Part shown: piece by piece, positions 1 through 9,400 of the stretch | How positions within the stretch are numbered: the stretch's first letter is position 1 | Layout of the letters: each line of letters starts with the position of its first letter | Assembly: GCA_964393335.1 (NCBI GenBank) | Contig: CAYMTN010000080.1 | Location: 1-20,652 of the forward strand | Reading direction: 5' to 3' | Origin: CAYMTN01 sp964393335 | Lineage (GTDB): Bacteria; Chloroflexota; Anaerolineae; Aggregatilineales; Aggregatilineaceae | Length of the DNA: 20,652 nucleotides | Program-made: the position numbers and the translations under genes | The notes under the pieces: generated by a model | What the model saw: only the letters and a program-made list of their open reading frames with translations | What the model was told of the DNA's origin: nothing | Databases searched by the model: none

Positions 1-1048
1 CCAACAAATGCCCCATCATGCTTTTAGTGGAGTTCGCAGCCAGTTCGTAGGCATGAGCGCCAAACACGTCCTTCATAGCTTTAGTTTCGGTCGAGTCGTT
101 CGCCTGGGTGGATGATCCGTGTGTGTTGACGTAATCAATTGCATCCGGGTCCAGCTTGGCATCATCTAGCGCCCACAGCATCGCGTTTTTCGCGCCGCGT
201 CCGGTCGGCTCCGGCACTGCGACGTGGTACGCATCCGACGACGTCCCCATCCCCATCACTTCCGCATAGATACGCGCCCCGCGTTTTACGGCGCGTTCCA
301 GCGATTCGAGAATCATAGCTCCCGCGCCTTCACCAAAAACGAAGCCGTTCCGGTTGGCATCAAAGGGGCGGCTGGCTTTGGCCGGTTCGTCGTTGTAGCC
401 AGTCGCAAGCCCTTTCATCGAGATAAAACCGGCGATGCCGTAGTCGTAGATCATCGCCTCGACTCCCCCGGTGAACACGACGTCCGCTTTGCCATAACGC
501 AGCAGGTTCATAGCATCCCCAATACTGTGCGTGCCGGTCGCGCACGCAGCGGAGATGCAGATCAACGGCCCAAGCGCGCCGGTCAGGCGGCTGATGTGGT
601 GCGCCGGGATGTTCGGGATCGACTCGATCAGCGAGAACGGTCCCGGACGGCGACCTTTGGACCGGAAGTTAAACGAGGCCTGCTGCGCGAGGTCGTGACC
701 GCCTAACGAAGAACCGTAATCGACGGCGACACGTTCGGCAATCGGCTCCAGGTCTTCAACGCTCATCCCAGCGTCCTTCAAAGCGTCCATGGCTGCCGTC
801 ACCGCTAGCTGCGCCGGTCGGCCCATCCGCCGCGCCTCTTTCGAATCGATGTACTCGTTCGGATCAAAATCCAGCACCTCAGCCGCAATCTGGACTTCCA
901 GATGAGACGGATCAAAACTCTGAATCCGCCGCACACCCGAAATACCGGCCTTGAGTTTTTCCCAAAAATCAGGGAAGCGCCCCAACGGCGTAACACCTCC
1001 CATGCCGGTAATCACAACTCGCGAAAAACCGTTACGCGTGAATTCCAT
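1..1048 (-). CDS. fabF: Beta-ketoacyl-ACP synthase II (3' end beyond window)
   Basis: Condensing enzyme of type II fatty-acid elongation: it joins malonyl-ACP to acyl-ACP with loss of CO2, in the cytoplasm. I translated it by hand from the ATG at 1048 on the minus strand; an AAGGAAG ribosome site lies just upstream. About 349 codons are present without interruption. The thiolase-fold signatures are clear: a VVITGMGGVTPLG start, the nucleophile Cys169 in SAACATGT, the first catalytic His310 in NTHGSST, and the second, His347, in KSMMGH at the very edge of the window. E. coli FabF is about 412 residues, so some 60 C-terminal residues are missing through truncation by the window, not decay. It lies 35 nt downstream of plsX on the same strand and is probably co-transcribed with it. 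FabB or a polyketide-type ketosynthase is less likely, given the length and motif order. Confidence 0.95.
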   Translation of the reverse strand, partial: MEFTRNGFSRVVITGMGGVTPLGRFPDFWEKLKAGISGVRRIQSFDPSHLEVQIAAEVLDFDPNEYIDSKEARRMGRPAQLAVTAAMDALKDAGMSVEDLEPIAERVAVDYGSSLGGHDLAQQASFNFRSKGRRPGPFSLIESIPNIPAHHISRLTGALGPLICISAACATGTHSIGDAMNLLRYGKADVVFTGGVEAMIYDYGIAGFISMKGLATGYNDEPAKASRPFDANRNGFVFGEGAGAMILESLERAVKRGARIYAEVMGMGTSSDAYHVAVPEPTGRGAKNAMLWALDDAKLDPDAIDYVNTHGSSTQANDSTETKAMKDVFGAHAYELAANSTKSMMGHLL

Positions 1049-1083
1049 CTCATTCTTCCTTTACTGCTGTTCAAGACCCTGAT

Positions 1084-2097
1084 TTACATTTCTGACGGCG
1101 AGCTGTTACGGTCACCCAGACCATCCCGTATGGCCTGGACAATCTGGCCCGATACAGCGCTCCGAGCCTGGCGGATCGCATTTTTGACGGCGATGGCGTT
1201 CGAGCGTCCGTGCCCGATGATAACAACACCATCGACCCCCAGCAACGGAGCGCCGCCCACCTCAAACGGGTCAACCTGCCGGTATACGCGGCGAAAGGCC
1301 GGTTTTGCCAACAGCCCCGCCACTTTCGAACGCCAATCCGCCATCAGTTCCTGGCGGATCAAATCAAACATGATCGAACCGAATGCCTCCATCGACTTCA
1401 GAAGCACATTACCCGAAAAACCATCCATCACGGCGACGTCTATGTCGCCGCCTAGAATCTCTTTCGGCTCGACGTTTCCTATGAAGTTAACCCCACCCGC
1501 GCTCAAGAGTTCCGCAGTCTCTTGCACCAATACAGTTCCCTTTCCGGCCTCTTCCCCGTTGGAAAGCAGTCCGACTCGCGGATTGCTGCGTTGCAGCGCC
1601 TGCGCGGCAAAGATACTGCCCATCGACGCGAATTGAACCAGCCACTCCGGCTTGCAGTCGGCGTTGGCTCCCATGTCCAACAGAATCCTCGCCCGCCCCT
1701 TAACATGCAAAATGGTAGACAGCGCCGGGCGATGAACCCCAGGGATTCGTTTGAGCGTGTGCAAAATCGCAATCGCCAGCGCGGCCCCAGTATTACCTAC
1801 TGTCACAAAAGCGTCGCCCTGTCCGCCTTTGACCAGGCGCATACCTACATGCATGGACGAGTTTGGCTTGCTTCTTCCGACCACACCCGGCTTGTCATCC
1901 ATCGTGATCGCTTCAGGTGCGTGGACCACCTCCAGCAGCAGACCGGCAGTGTCATGCTTTGCGAGTTCTGCCTTGACCCGTGCCTGGTCGCCCACCAGGA
2001 TAATTGTATCCCCATATTCGCGCGCGGCCAGCACTGCCCCCGCCACATCCGGGGCCGGGTTCGCGTCACTCCCCATCGCATCCAAGACGATTCTCAT
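1084..2097 (-). CDS. plsX: Phosphate acyltransferase PlsX
   Basis: Makes acyl-phosphate from acyl-ACP and inorganic phosphate, the donor used by PlsY in the first step of bacterial phospholipid synthesis; a peripheral cytoplasmic-membrane enzyme. The 337-residue product is the usual family length. Family signatures run in order: MRIVLDAMGSDAN at the start, TVGNTGA, LLDMGAN, MDGFSGNVLLK, and GGAPLLGVDG followed by HGRS. I chose the ATG at 2097 because it gives the canonical N-terminus and is preceded by a GAAGGATG ribosome site. The open frame continues upstream to 2310, but that extension would cross the plsX promoter and the tRNA-Leu gene on the other strand. The final codons lie 35 nt before fabF, indicating an operon. 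Confidence 0.97.
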   Translation of the reverse strand: MRIVLDAMGSDANPAPDVAGAVLAAREYGDTIILVGDQARVKAELAKHDTAGLLLEVVHAPEAITMDDKPGVVGRSKPNSSMHVGMRLVKGGQGDAFVTVGNTGAALAIAILHTLKRIPGVHRPALSTILHVKGRARILLDMGANADCKPEWLVQFASMGSIFAAQALQRSNPRVGLLSNGEEAGKGTVLVQETAELLSAGGVNFIGNVEPKEILGGDIDVAVMDGFSGNVLLKSMEAFGSIMFDLIRQELMADWRSKVAGLLAKPAFRRVYRQVDPFEVGGAPLLGVDGVVIIGHGRSNAIAVKNAIRQARSAVSGQIVQAIRDGLGDRNSSPSEM

Positions 2098-2147
2098 GGC
2101 ACATCCTTCGTGATCAACAGCCAGTAAATCCTCGAAATCGATCCATG

Positions 2148-2176
2148 ATTGTACGCCGCTCATCCCCGTCTGCCAA
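2148..2176 (-). promoter_or_regulatory. Sigma-70-type promoter for plsX-fabF
   Basis: On the minus strand a TTGGCA -35 box (2176-2171) and a TACAAT -10 box (2153-2148) are separated by exactly 17 bp. Transcription would start near 2141, giving a leader of roughly 45 nt before the plsX ATG. The promoter is back-to-back with that of tRNA-Leu. The call rests on motif match and position only. Confidence 0.7.
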
Positions 2177-2179
2177 CCA

Positions 2180-2207
2180 TTGACAACTCCGGCGGCCTGT
2201 GTATAAT
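2180..2207 (+). promoter_or_regulatory. Consensus sigma-70 promoter for tRNA-Leu
   Basis: A perfect TTGACA (2180-2185) and a perfect TATAAT (2202-2207) are separated by 16 bp. The expected start, near 2214, is only a few bases before the mature tRNA at 2220. Both hexamers match the consensus fully, as expected for a strong stable-RNA promoter. Confidence 0.88.
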
Positions 2208-2219
2208 TCCACCTAACCA

Positions 2220-2305
2220 GCCCTGGTGGCGGAACTGGTATACGCGGCAGGTTGAGGGCCTGTGCCCGTTTGGGCGTGGAGGTTCGAGTCCTCTCCAGGG
2301 CACCA
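2220..2305 (+). tRNA. tRNA-Leu, anticodon GAG
   Basis: The cloverleaf can be folded by eye. The acceptor GCCCTGG pairs with CCAGGGC, and the anticodon arm GCAGG/CCTGT encloses loop TTGAGGG, giving anticodon GAG (reads CUC leucine codons). A long class II variable arm (CCC/GGG stem) is typical of tRNA-Leu, and the T arm GGAGG/CCTCT carries the TTCGAGT loop. A73 (2302) is followed by a genomically encoded CCA (2303-2305). It has its own promoter and terminator, so it is a single-gene transcription unit. Confidence 0.96.
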
Positions 2306-2309
2306 CTCA

Positions 2310-2344
2310 CAATGAGCTTCTTTCGAGAAGCTCATTGTTGTTTT
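2310..2344 (+). terminator. Intrinsic terminator of tRNA-Leu
   Basis: A perfect 12-bp stem (2310-2321 with 2326-2337) closes a TTCG tetraloop and is followed by the T-rich run TTGTTTT. It starts five bases after the CCA end of the tRNA. This is a textbook rho-independent terminator. Confidence 0.92.
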
Positions 2345-2372
2345 CCACCTGGCGACTTCCTTCGTGGACCTG

Positions 2373-2401
2373 TTGCACCAAATCCTAAATCAACGTAAAC
2401 T
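2373..2401 (+). promoter_or_regulatory. Possible promoter for the SH3b protein gene
   Basis: TTGCAC (2373-2378) and TAAACT (2396-2401) are 17 bp apart, about 50 bp upstream of the start codon at 2452. Both hexamers are imperfect. Because a terminator lies upstream, the gene needs its own promoter and this is the best candidate I see. Confidence 0.35.
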
Positions 2402-2451
2402 GCACAAAACGTGATTGCGCCAGCGGTGTACGATCGTCAGGAGGATTTGCC

Positions 2452-3339
2452 ATGCAGCGGTCTTTTGCCAAAACACTTGTGTCTGTGCTCATCTGTGTCA
2501 TGCTTCTAATCCCGGCGGCTCTGGGCAGCGCGTTAGCGGCTCCTGGTCCGGTTGATTCTGCGGTGCCAGCGCAGACCGGCCCGTATGCAGTCGTCCTGGC
2601 TGCCTACTTGAACGTGCGCACCGGCCCCGGCCCCAACTACGCGATTCTGGGGACCGTTTCCGGCGGTGATAATCTGGCAATCATCGGGCGCACCAACGAT
2701 CAAAGCTGGTATCAGGTGCAAACCGTGTATGGACCCGGCTGGGTTTACGCCCAATACGTCGCCGTCCGCAACGTTTACACCGGCATTCCGGTCACAACCA
2801 ACACCGCCGCTCATGCAGCCGTCACTGGCCCCATCGGCGTGATCAACACTGGTGCGCTGAACATCCGAACTGGCCCCGGCCCTCAGTATACGCGCATTGG
2901 TACGCTGGCAGGCGGCACTGAAACCCAAATCGTTGGCCGCACCCGTGATTGGAGTTGGTGGCTGCTGGCGACGCCGCTTGGCAACGGGTGGGTCAGCGCG
3001 TTGTACGTCATCGCGCGCGGTGATATTTCGTCAGTGCCGTATGTCGCGCCCGGCGGAGCCGTCCAGGCCACCGCAGGCCAAAGCGGCGCAGCCGCTCCCG
3101 CGCCGGTAGTGGCCGGACCGCAGGCCATCGTGATCACCGGTGCCTTGAATATCCGCTCCGGCCCAAATGGGTCGTTCCCTAAGTTGGGGTCTGTGTATGC
3201 CAGGACGCGTATGGCGATCATCGGCCAGAGCCAGGATCGGGGCTGGTGGTACGTGGAAAGCCCGTTTGGCAACGGCTGGGTTTCCAAGCTCTATATCCTG
3301 GTAGATGGCAGTACGAGCGGTGTGCCGGTCGTCCAGTAA
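2452..3339 (+). CDS. Secreted protein with three bacterial SH3 (SH3b) domains
   Basis: 295 residues. A signal peptide covers residues 1-30, with a basic start, hydrophobic core and ALGSALAA before the likely cleavage site. Three SH3b-type repeats follow, at about 45-106, 128-189 and 224-285. Each has an LN[VI]R[TS]GP motif, a central IIGR/IVGR/IIGQ strand, and a GxGWV closing motif followed by an aromatic residue. Alanine/proline/threonine-rich linkers separate them. SH3b domains commonly bind peptidoglycan or cell-surface ligands, so the protein probably acts outside the membrane; no catalytic domain is visible. A strong AGGAGG site precedes the ATG. The gene stands alone between the tRNA-Leu terminator and a convergent giant gene. 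The exact ligand cannot be told from sequence. Confidence 0.92.
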   Translation: MQRSFAKTLVSVLICVMLLIPAALGSALAAPGPVDSAVPAQTGPYAVVLAAYLNVRTGPGPNYAILGTVSGGDNLAIIGRTNDQSWYQVQTVYGPGWVYAQYVAVRNVYTGIPVTTNTAAHAAVTGPIGVINTGALNIRTGPGPQYTRIGTLAGGTETQIVGRTRDWSWWLLATPLGNGWVSALYVIARGDISSVPYVAPGGAVQATAGQSGAAAPAPVVAGPQAIVITGALNIRSGPNGSFPKLGSVYARTRMAIIGQSQDRGWWYVESPFGNGWVSKLYILVDGSTSGVPVVQ

Positions 3340-3357
3340 ACTGCAATCGGGTTGAAC

Positions 3358-3399
3358 TTCCGCTTGCGCGCCAACCGTGTTTGCGGCGCGCAAGCGGAA
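3358..3399. terminator. 15-bp hairpin between convergent genes, possible bidirectional terminator
   Basis: A perfect 15-bp inverted repeat (3358-3372 with 3385-3399) encloses a 12-nt loop. It begins 18 bp after the SH3b gene stop and ends 5 bp before the end of the opposing giant gene. The position fits a shared terminator, but neither side has a real T tract. It may instead act as an mRNA 3'-end stabiliser or a factor-dependent terminator. Confidence 0.6.
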
Positions 3400-3404
3400 T
3401 AGTA

Positions 3405-6400
3405 TCATGGCTCAAGCCGGATCGTGATCGCGTAATTACCCTCTGTCCGGCCTGCGCCACCATCCAGGCGTGAGACCAGCAGGTGATAATCACCCGCTGC
3501 CAGCGCCTCAAACGTCGTCTGCATCGCCCCATCGCCGCCCGCCGTTTCTTGCCGGATCAGCAGCCCGTTGGCATTATACAGCGCCACAGCCGGGATCAAA
3601 TCGCCGGAGGTGCGTGTGATCTCGACCGCCAGCCCGTTGTCCTCCCCAACCTGAATCCGCCATTCGTCCGAGAAGTGCTCATCGGTGATGCGGCCCACAT
3701 TCGGCATGTCTGGCAGCAAGTCGCCGCCATGCGTCACGAGACTGGCCGGTTCAACACGAATCGTATACTGGCCCTGCGTGATGAACGGCCCGCCGGACAC
3801 GAGCGCGGCATACGATTGTCCCTTTTCCAGCCGCAGCACAATCTGGACTACCCTGTATTCCTCGACGGTGCCGGTCGCCAACACGACATCACTCGCTGAC
3901 AGGATGAACAAACGCGGTTCCTCTCCGGCAGCGAATGACGAAACCCGCAGCAAATAGTCGCCTGAAGCGCCCGGCTGAATCGTCCACTCATGCGCCGGGG
4001 CGGCCTGCGTAAGCGTGCCGGTCGCCTCGTTCTGCAAAACGCCCTGGTCCAGTGCCCCCGCAGATTCCCGTTCGATGACAATCGTATACGGCTGGTGTTC
4101 CGCCGTTGAGCGAGTTCCCACCACCAGACCGTAGAATCCACTCTGCGGCAGCGCCAAACCTGCTACCTGGACGCTGCCGCCCGCCACCGGGTTATTCGCC
4201 GCGTAGAGGATGCGCCCATCAGGGCTGAGTACATACAGCTCCGGAGTGAGCGTAGAATCAGATGGTCCTACCGTACTGCGGATTTGCTCGCCTGCTTGCC
4301 CGAAGAACACCCATGCCTGGTACCGCTGCGCGTTCGACAGCTCGCCCTGCTGCTGTTCGCCATAGGCAATGCCCTCAGCCGACTGCATGCTGGCGGTCAC
4401 GGGTCTTTGAACTTGCGCCACTGCCAGCCGGTATTCGATGGTTTCGTCACCGGACAACTGGCCTTTGACCACCAGGCTGTACAGACCGGATTCCGGAATC
4501 AGGGCGGACGTAATCTCAATGCCTGCCCGTGTGCTGTCCGGTTGGCTGGCAGCCAGTTCCGTTCCATCTGGTCCGACCAGGGTTAATCGAAGCGATCCGT
4601 TCCCCGGCAGACGTTCGGCCCGGACGGTGATAATTTCGCCCGCTTTGCCGTCGAAGGTCCAGGTATCCTGATCGTCAGTGGGAATAAGCCCGCCGATGAC
4701 GGCTTGATTCCGCACGGCGATATGCCCGCCGGTTGATCCTGAGACATCCGGCCCCGGCGCTTCCACGCGGACCGAATACCGTCCGGTCGTGCCGCCGATG
4801 GTGCCCATCCAGGGACCGACTACCAGCACGTAGCCGCCGTCATCTGGCAGCCGTACCGGACCGATAACAGTTTGACGCGAACCGGGCTGCTCGACGGCGC
4901 TGGTGATATATCCGCGCGGCCCGTAGAGGGCCACGTCCGCGCGCAGGCCGCTGTTCGTCGTGTCAACAGTGAACGCCAACACCTCTCCGGTTTGCCCGCT
5001 GAACTGCCAGTGCGTCGGCTGGGCCGGATCAAGAATCCCTTCCGCGAAAGTCTGCCCGCGTCCGAGGTTTCGCATCAGGCCACCGTCGGACAACTCGCGC
5101 GTCCGCCGGAACACGCTGAACGCATAACTGCCGGTATGGCTGCCGGCGAGCACGACCACGTAGCGCCCATTCTCCGGCAATGTGAAGGCGCTGATGCTGG
5201 CTTCGTCATCCGATGTCACGACGGGCGCGGAAAGCGACATACCCATCTCATTCTCTAACGACAGCGAAGGGACAGTTTCGCCGCTCAACACGCGAGCTGA
5301 CACAGCCACGACGTCCCCCGCCAGTCCCTGAAATGCGTATAGTCTGGGGTCTGGTCCCGCAAAATAATCGATCGTTTCAGTCTCAAAGGCGACATCCTCT
5401 GCCAGCACGGCCCGCCGGGAAATCGGACGCCTGCGCAGCATGAGCCGGTAGCTGCCGGTTGTGTCGCCTGCCGCGCCACCCACGCGCCCGACGGTTACGC
5501 GGTAGGTGCCGCTCTGAGAAATGAACGCATTTGACAGTGTGACCTGGGTTGTATCACCCGCCGGGTCTTGAATCCCTTCCATCACCGGGCGTCCGGTTGA
5601 GTCCCACAACACCAGCGACGGTTGCAGGTTGCCATCCAGCGCCGCCACGCGCAGCGACACGGACTCACCGGCACGCGCATCGAACTGCCAGGATTCGCGC
5701 GGCTGCACATCGCTGATGATCCCAAACTTGTCTTGCAGCGGCGCGATAACCTGCGCGGAGTCGTCGATTGCCCCGGTGGGCTGGACGAAGAGCCGGTATG
5801 TCGTCCCCGGCGTTTGCGCGTTGTCGGTGATCAGCAGCAGGTACAGGCCATCCAGCGGCAACGTAACCGGCGGCGTTGACAGGCTGTTCACCGTGTCTGC
5901 CGGTAACGTGGATGTGAAAACCGAGCTGCCATCCGGCGCAACAAGCAGCAGGTCAACCGCCAGTTCGCCGCTGAGCCGGTTCAGTGAAAATGACAGGCTT
6001 TGTCCGGCTGTCCCATCGAAGAACCACGCATGGGGAACTCCCGCCTGGACAAACTGCCCGGCCACCGCCTCACCAGGCACGAGTATTCCGCCCTGGACTG
6101 GGGTCTGGTAGGTCGTGCTCAACAGGTCGAGACTGAGCGTGTACGGGCTGTAGCGTGTCCGGGCATCACCCGGACGGCGCACTTCAAACACGTACAACCG
6201 GCTGCCCGGCAGCGTGAAAGAATCGATCACCATGTTGCCGCCATCGCGCACGCCGGTTGCCAGCACGTTGCCTGCTGGATCGAGCAGATATAGCATTAAC
6301 GGTGCGTCATCGACCGGAAATTGAACGGTCGCGGAAATGACATCGAATTGTTCGCCGATAAATGCCCAGTCATCGCTGGGGGTCGTGCTATCGGCGGCTC

Positions 6401-9400
6401 CCGAAACGCGGCTGCCATAGGCCATCATGCGCTCTGGCATACTAGCCGCCGCGCTGTATACCGGCGTGACCGATAACACGTAATTGCCCGATGTCGTGCC
6501 TTGCGCGCCACCGTACCGCCTAACCTCAACGGTGTAAACGCCTGATACCAGCAGCTCGGCATCAATCCTGGCGTTCGATCCTTGTTCATCATCGCCGGCA
6601 GCCAGCAGCACGCCTTCCGGGTCGTACAGCAAGAGCATGGGGTCCAGATTGTCGCTCGTCGCTTCTGCATAGACCCGGACGATATCGCCTTGTGTGCCAT
6701 TGAACACCACATGCTCAACCGGGTTTGAGCTGTCAAGCACGCCGCGCGCGCGCTGCTCGAAGGTGATGGTAAAATACGCCGTGCTGGCCGGTTCCGTTTC
6801 CTGCAAGGTCATGGTGTAGCGACCAGTGCTGCCCCCACCGACCCCCAAAACACGTGTCACGAGGATCGAATACGTGCCGCTGGTTGGCAGCCGGTAGGCG
6901 TCGATACGCGTGTGCTCGCCGGATGCCGCCTCCGCTTCGGCCAGCACAGCACCCGCCGGATCGAGCAACCGGATGAGCGGAGCCAGATTCGAACGGCTGT
7001 CCGGTTCTACGTTGATGCTCACGACCGAATCGGCTGTCCCTGCGAAGGTCCACGCTTCATACGGGACCGTCGCCCCGATTTCGCCGCTGCGCTCCTGATC
7101 GGGCCGGATGGGCCGCGAAGGGAATGGCGGCGCGGCCTGTTTCGTGAGTTCTAACCGGTATTGGCCGCTGCGCCGGGCGGATTCGCTCACAACTAACGCG
7201 TAAGGCGCGCTGGTTGGCAGCATCAACGAGATCTGCGCGGCTTCGCCGTCCAATCCTTGCACTTCCGCCAGAATCTCAGCCTGGCCGGTGGCGCTGGCTA
7301 CGTGCCAATCCGTCGATACCAGGCTCAGCGCGGCTTCCAGCCCTGGCGTCTGGCTGGTGACGGTTGCGGTGATGACATCGCCTTGTTTTCCCTGGAATAA
7401 CCAGACATCTGCCGGATCATCCGCAAAAAAGACTCCCCCGACCACCTCACCGTACGCCAGAACGCTGCCCATCGACCGTGCAATCGTACTTTCCAGGTGT
7501 GCGGTCAGTTCGTAGGCTGTCTCGCCCTGGAACGCGCTGTCTACATTCCCCACAATGATCGAATAATGGCCGGTCAACGGCAGAATCACGTGTTCGATCC
7601 CCGCGACGCGCGTCGTCTCGTCGGCGGCGACAGTCCCCAGAATCTCACCATTACGCGCCCGCAGTTGCAGACTGATAGACGCATCGTCGCCGCTCACCGG
7701 GCGCGCGGTTATGGTTACCACGTCACCCGCCGACCCGGCCAGTGTCCACACGTCCAGGAAGTTGGTGAGGGTCAGCACTTTTCCGACGGTCTGCCCGTAC
7801 CGGATCGCACAATCATCATCGTACAGACTTTCGGGATCGCGTTCCAGCGAAACCCGGTACAACCCCGTCTGGCGCTGGCCGCCGCTGATCACGGCCTGGT
7901 AGACTCCGCTGTGCGGCAGCATAACGTCGGAAAACACGAGCACGCGCTGACCGGCACGCGTCTCTTTTTGGAGGAACACGTTTCCCGCGCTGTCCGTCAC
8001 CTGAAACCGCAACGGGTCAGGCGCGCTCACCGACAATGGCTCGACGCGCAGCGTCACACGTTCGCCGGACTCGGCGTTGAACAACCAGCGATGAGTCGCA
8101 TCGGTGGCGCTCAGTGCAGCGATTTGCTGGTCTTCCAGCAGCCCGCCGCTCAGATCAGTTGATTGTGTCGCCTGCTGTAACATAAGACTCAGGACAAAAC
8201 GCCCGCGCCCGCCGGATTGGCCCCGCTGAGACACGCGAAGCTGGTAGAGTCCATTCGCCGGCAGCGCGTAGCCCTCGATCGCCGCGCGTGGCGCTGAGTC
8301 CTCCGCCAGTGGTTCGCCGCTCGCCGTTGCCAGCGTGACAGCCGGTGCCACTGGTCCCTGGGCACGGAGCACGCGGGCCGATACCACGTCGCCGCTGTGA
8401 CCGAAAAACACGAACAGGCGGCTGTCGCTGGCCCCGAAAAGCTCACCATCCGCCGTCTGTCCGTACGTAATGGCCTGACCCGGAAGCACCAGTGGGATCG
8501 TTTCGTCTATGTTGGTCAGCGGGCTGATCCACAGATTGTACCGGCCAGGCCGATCCAGCTTGACGACAAGCGCATAGGCTGCCGACGCCGTGAAACGGTG
8601 TGCGAGGTAACTGCTGGCATTTGTTGGCTCAAAGTTTTCACCGAGCACCGTCCCGTTCTGATCGAGCAGCATCATACCGGGCCGGGCATTGTCGTCTAGC
8701 GCGACGACCGAAAAACCAAACATCTGCCCGGCATTCGCCGCAAACGTCCACGCCTGGTAAAGCTCGCCCTCCGGCAACTCGCCGCGCACCAGGGTTTCAG
8801 GTTCGATCCGCTGCGCGTCGCGCCAGTATGGCGCGTCGAGATCGACAGGCGGCATGATCACATCTGGTATCACAACCTGTTGAACCGTTGGCGCAGGCGT
8901 CACACCGGTACTCTCTGACAAACCCACGTGCAGACCGTTATTCAGCGCGGTTTCGACACCGAATGGCTGGCTAACATTTGCCGTTATCCGGTACACAAGC
9001 CGGTCGCTGCCGCGTGGCTGCGCGACAATCAACCGGAAGACGCCGCCGCGCGCAGTCGGGATACCGCTCATGTCGAGCGGGCTTCCAGTTCCTTGTGTGG
9101 AAGACGCCGCCAATAATCCATCCGGCCCGATCACGTGAATCGCGGGCGGGCTGCTGTCCGTAACGGGGTCGATGTGAATGTTCAGAAGCGCATCCGGCAG
9201 CGTGTCCACCGTCCATAGATCGTACGTGTTTGAGCCGTCCAATACGCCTTTGGCGGGTGCGTTCAAGGCGATTTTGCCACCCTCGACCGGTTCGCCGCCT
9301 AACGTGTAGGTATGGGCATCCTGGCCCGACTGGTCAAAGACCAGCAGCCGGTAGCGTCCAATCTGAGTTAACTCGATCTGAAGGCGCGCCGAACGCGTCA

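Noticed and set aside
224..706. Plus-strand open frame of 160 codons
   Set aside because: It lies wholly antisense to fabF, whose minus-strand translation has the catalytic Cys and His motifs; the plus-strand product has no recognisable features.
1522..2127. Plus-strand open frame of 201 codons
   Set aside because: Antisense shadow of plsX, caused by GC-rich codon use.
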